Assembly: GCA_022866195.1 (NCBI GenBank)
Contig: JALHUF010000066.1
Coordinates: forward strand, 1-5,405
Origin: Terriglobia bacterium
GTDB taxonomy: Bacteria > Acidobacteriota > Terriglobia > UBA7540
Reading direction: 5' to 3'
Length of the DNA: 5,405 bases
In this document: in pieces, positions 5,076-5,405 of the stretch
How the letters are laid out: the number at the start of each line of letters is the position of its first letter
Position numbering within the stretch: the stretch's first letter is position 1
Notes under the pieces: model-generated
The model's input: only the letters and a program-made list of their open reading frames with translations
What the model was told of the DNA's origin: nothing
Database searches by the model: none
Made by a program: the position numbers and the translations under genes

Positions 5076-5106
5076 CTTCCTGTACCGTTCTCCACTCCGG
5101 AATTCC

Positions 5107-5124
5107 TTCAGCCTCGGCGCTGAA
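5107..5124. terminator. Possible weak hairpin between convergent genes
   Basis: The 55-base gap between the convergent stop codons (5075 and 5131) contains TTCAGC (5107-5112) pairing with GCTGAA (5119-5124) around a six-base loop. Neither strand has a T-run after it. It sits where a shared terminator would be useful, but the stem alone is weak evidence. Confidence 0.25.
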
Positions 5125-5130
5125 CCGCTC

Positions 5131-5405
5131 TCACCGGGCTTGCGTGCGAAAACCTGTCCGACTGGAAACTCGCCAGGCGATTCTGCCGAAGAAATAGTTC
5201 CAGGTGGCGACCAGTCTCCAATAAAGGAATACTTGCCGATAACCGAAGTACTCCACCAGAGAGAAGACCAGCAACAGCAGCGCGTCGTGCGGAAACCGAT
5301 GCCGCGGGAAGTGAGTTTGATCAATGAGAACGGACATCAAAGAAAACAGCACGCCCACAAAAAAAGCCAGCGCCAGGTAGAGGACGAAGGCCGTCCAATT
5401 GAGTA
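5131..5405 (-). CDS. Glycosyltransferase (family 2-like), C-terminal fragment
   Basis: The frame is open from the right edge of the window to TGA at 5131-5133, giving about 91 residues of C-terminus; the start and catalytic domain lie outside. The visible part begins with a hydrophobic helix (NWTAFVLYLALAFFVGVLFSLMSVLI), then a basic linker (RHRFP), a second hydrophobic stretch (DALLLLVFSLVEYFGYRQVF) and a final YWRLVATWNYFFGR...SSRTGF. The E-x-FGYRQ...WRL...W pattern closing with a K/R-x-GF-type end matches my memory of the membrane-embedded tail of processive family 2 glycosyltransferases that make or export polysaccharide. Another integral membrane glycosyltransferase is possible. A GTG at 5356-5358 could be misread as a start, but the helix clearly continues upstream of it, so the gene is cut by the window. 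It is convergent with the GGDEF gene. Confidence 0.7.
   Translation of the reverse strand, partial: LNWTAFVLYLALAFFVGVLFSLMSVLIDQTHFPRHRFPHDALLLLVFSLVEYFGYRQVFLYWRLVATWNYFFGRIAWRVSSRTGFRTQAR

Noticed and set aside
4905..5324. 139-codon minus frame across the convergent gene ends
   Set aside because: It runs through the GGDEF coding region in antisense and out of frame with the glycosyltransferase tail, whose membrane-protein sequence and stop at 5131 are convincing.
5131..5358. A complete small 75-residue membrane protein starting at GTG 5358
   Set aside because: The same frame stays open to the window edge and the preceding residues complete a membrane helix, so this is the tail of a larger truncated gene.

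Overview
The window looks like a chromosomal segment from a GC-rich diderm bacterium. The best fit is Acidobacteriota (Terriglobia-like) or a close relative. This rests on high G+C with strong G/C preference at third codon positions, on a lipid-transport operon of the MlaE-MlaF-MlaD type that includes a membrane-anchored MCE protein and therefore implies an outer membrane, and on the style of the MCE C-terminus. The phylum is inferred from pattern recognition only, with no search behind it. I see no tRNA, rRNA, CRISPR array, transposase or phage gene.

Layout, left to right. (1) Positions 50-949, minus strand: a nitrilase-superfamily N-carbamoylputrescine amidase (AguB type) with its full catalytic set. 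It is followed by a hairpin-plus-T-run terminator that is itself flanked by a near-duplicate of the last 17 bases of the gene. (2) Positions 950-1157: a divergent intergenic region with a candidate sigma-70-type promoter reading right and a 12-bp palindrome. (3) Positions 1158-3999, plus strand: an mlaE-mlaF-mlaD operon encoding the permease, the ATPase and the MCE substrate-binding protein of a phospholipid (Mla-type) ABC transporter. (4) Positions 4000-4268: a structured intergenic region with a bulged hairpin, a 12-bp palindrome and a tandem-hairpin leader containing ANGGA motifs. (5) Positions 4269-5075, plus strand: a two-helix membrane protein with a degenerate GGDEF domain. (6) Positions 5131-5405, minus strand: the C-terminal end of a membrane glycosyltransferase, probably family 2, running off the right edge and convergent with (5).

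How it fits together. MlaE and MlaF should form the inner-membrane ABC engine, and MlaD should ring the periplasmic side and conduct lipid across the envelope. The MCE protein carries five exact 34-residue repeats after its MCE domain, which probably set the length of a helical periplasmic extension. The ATPase is unusual: Walker A, Q-loop and signature are intact, but the catalytic Glu after Walker B is Ser and the switch His is Gln. The GGDEF protein has lost the active-site signature (EADRF) but keeps the RxxD inhibitory-site motif at canonical spacing, so it reads as a c-di-GMP sensor rather than a cyclase. The neighbouring glycosyltransferase makes a surface-polysaccharide connection possible, but adjacency is the only evidence. 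The most noteworthy points are these two degenerate enzymes, the MCE repeat array, the palindromic insertion at the end of aguB, and the structured leader of the GGDEF gene. I found no clear multi-gene system of an unknown kind.
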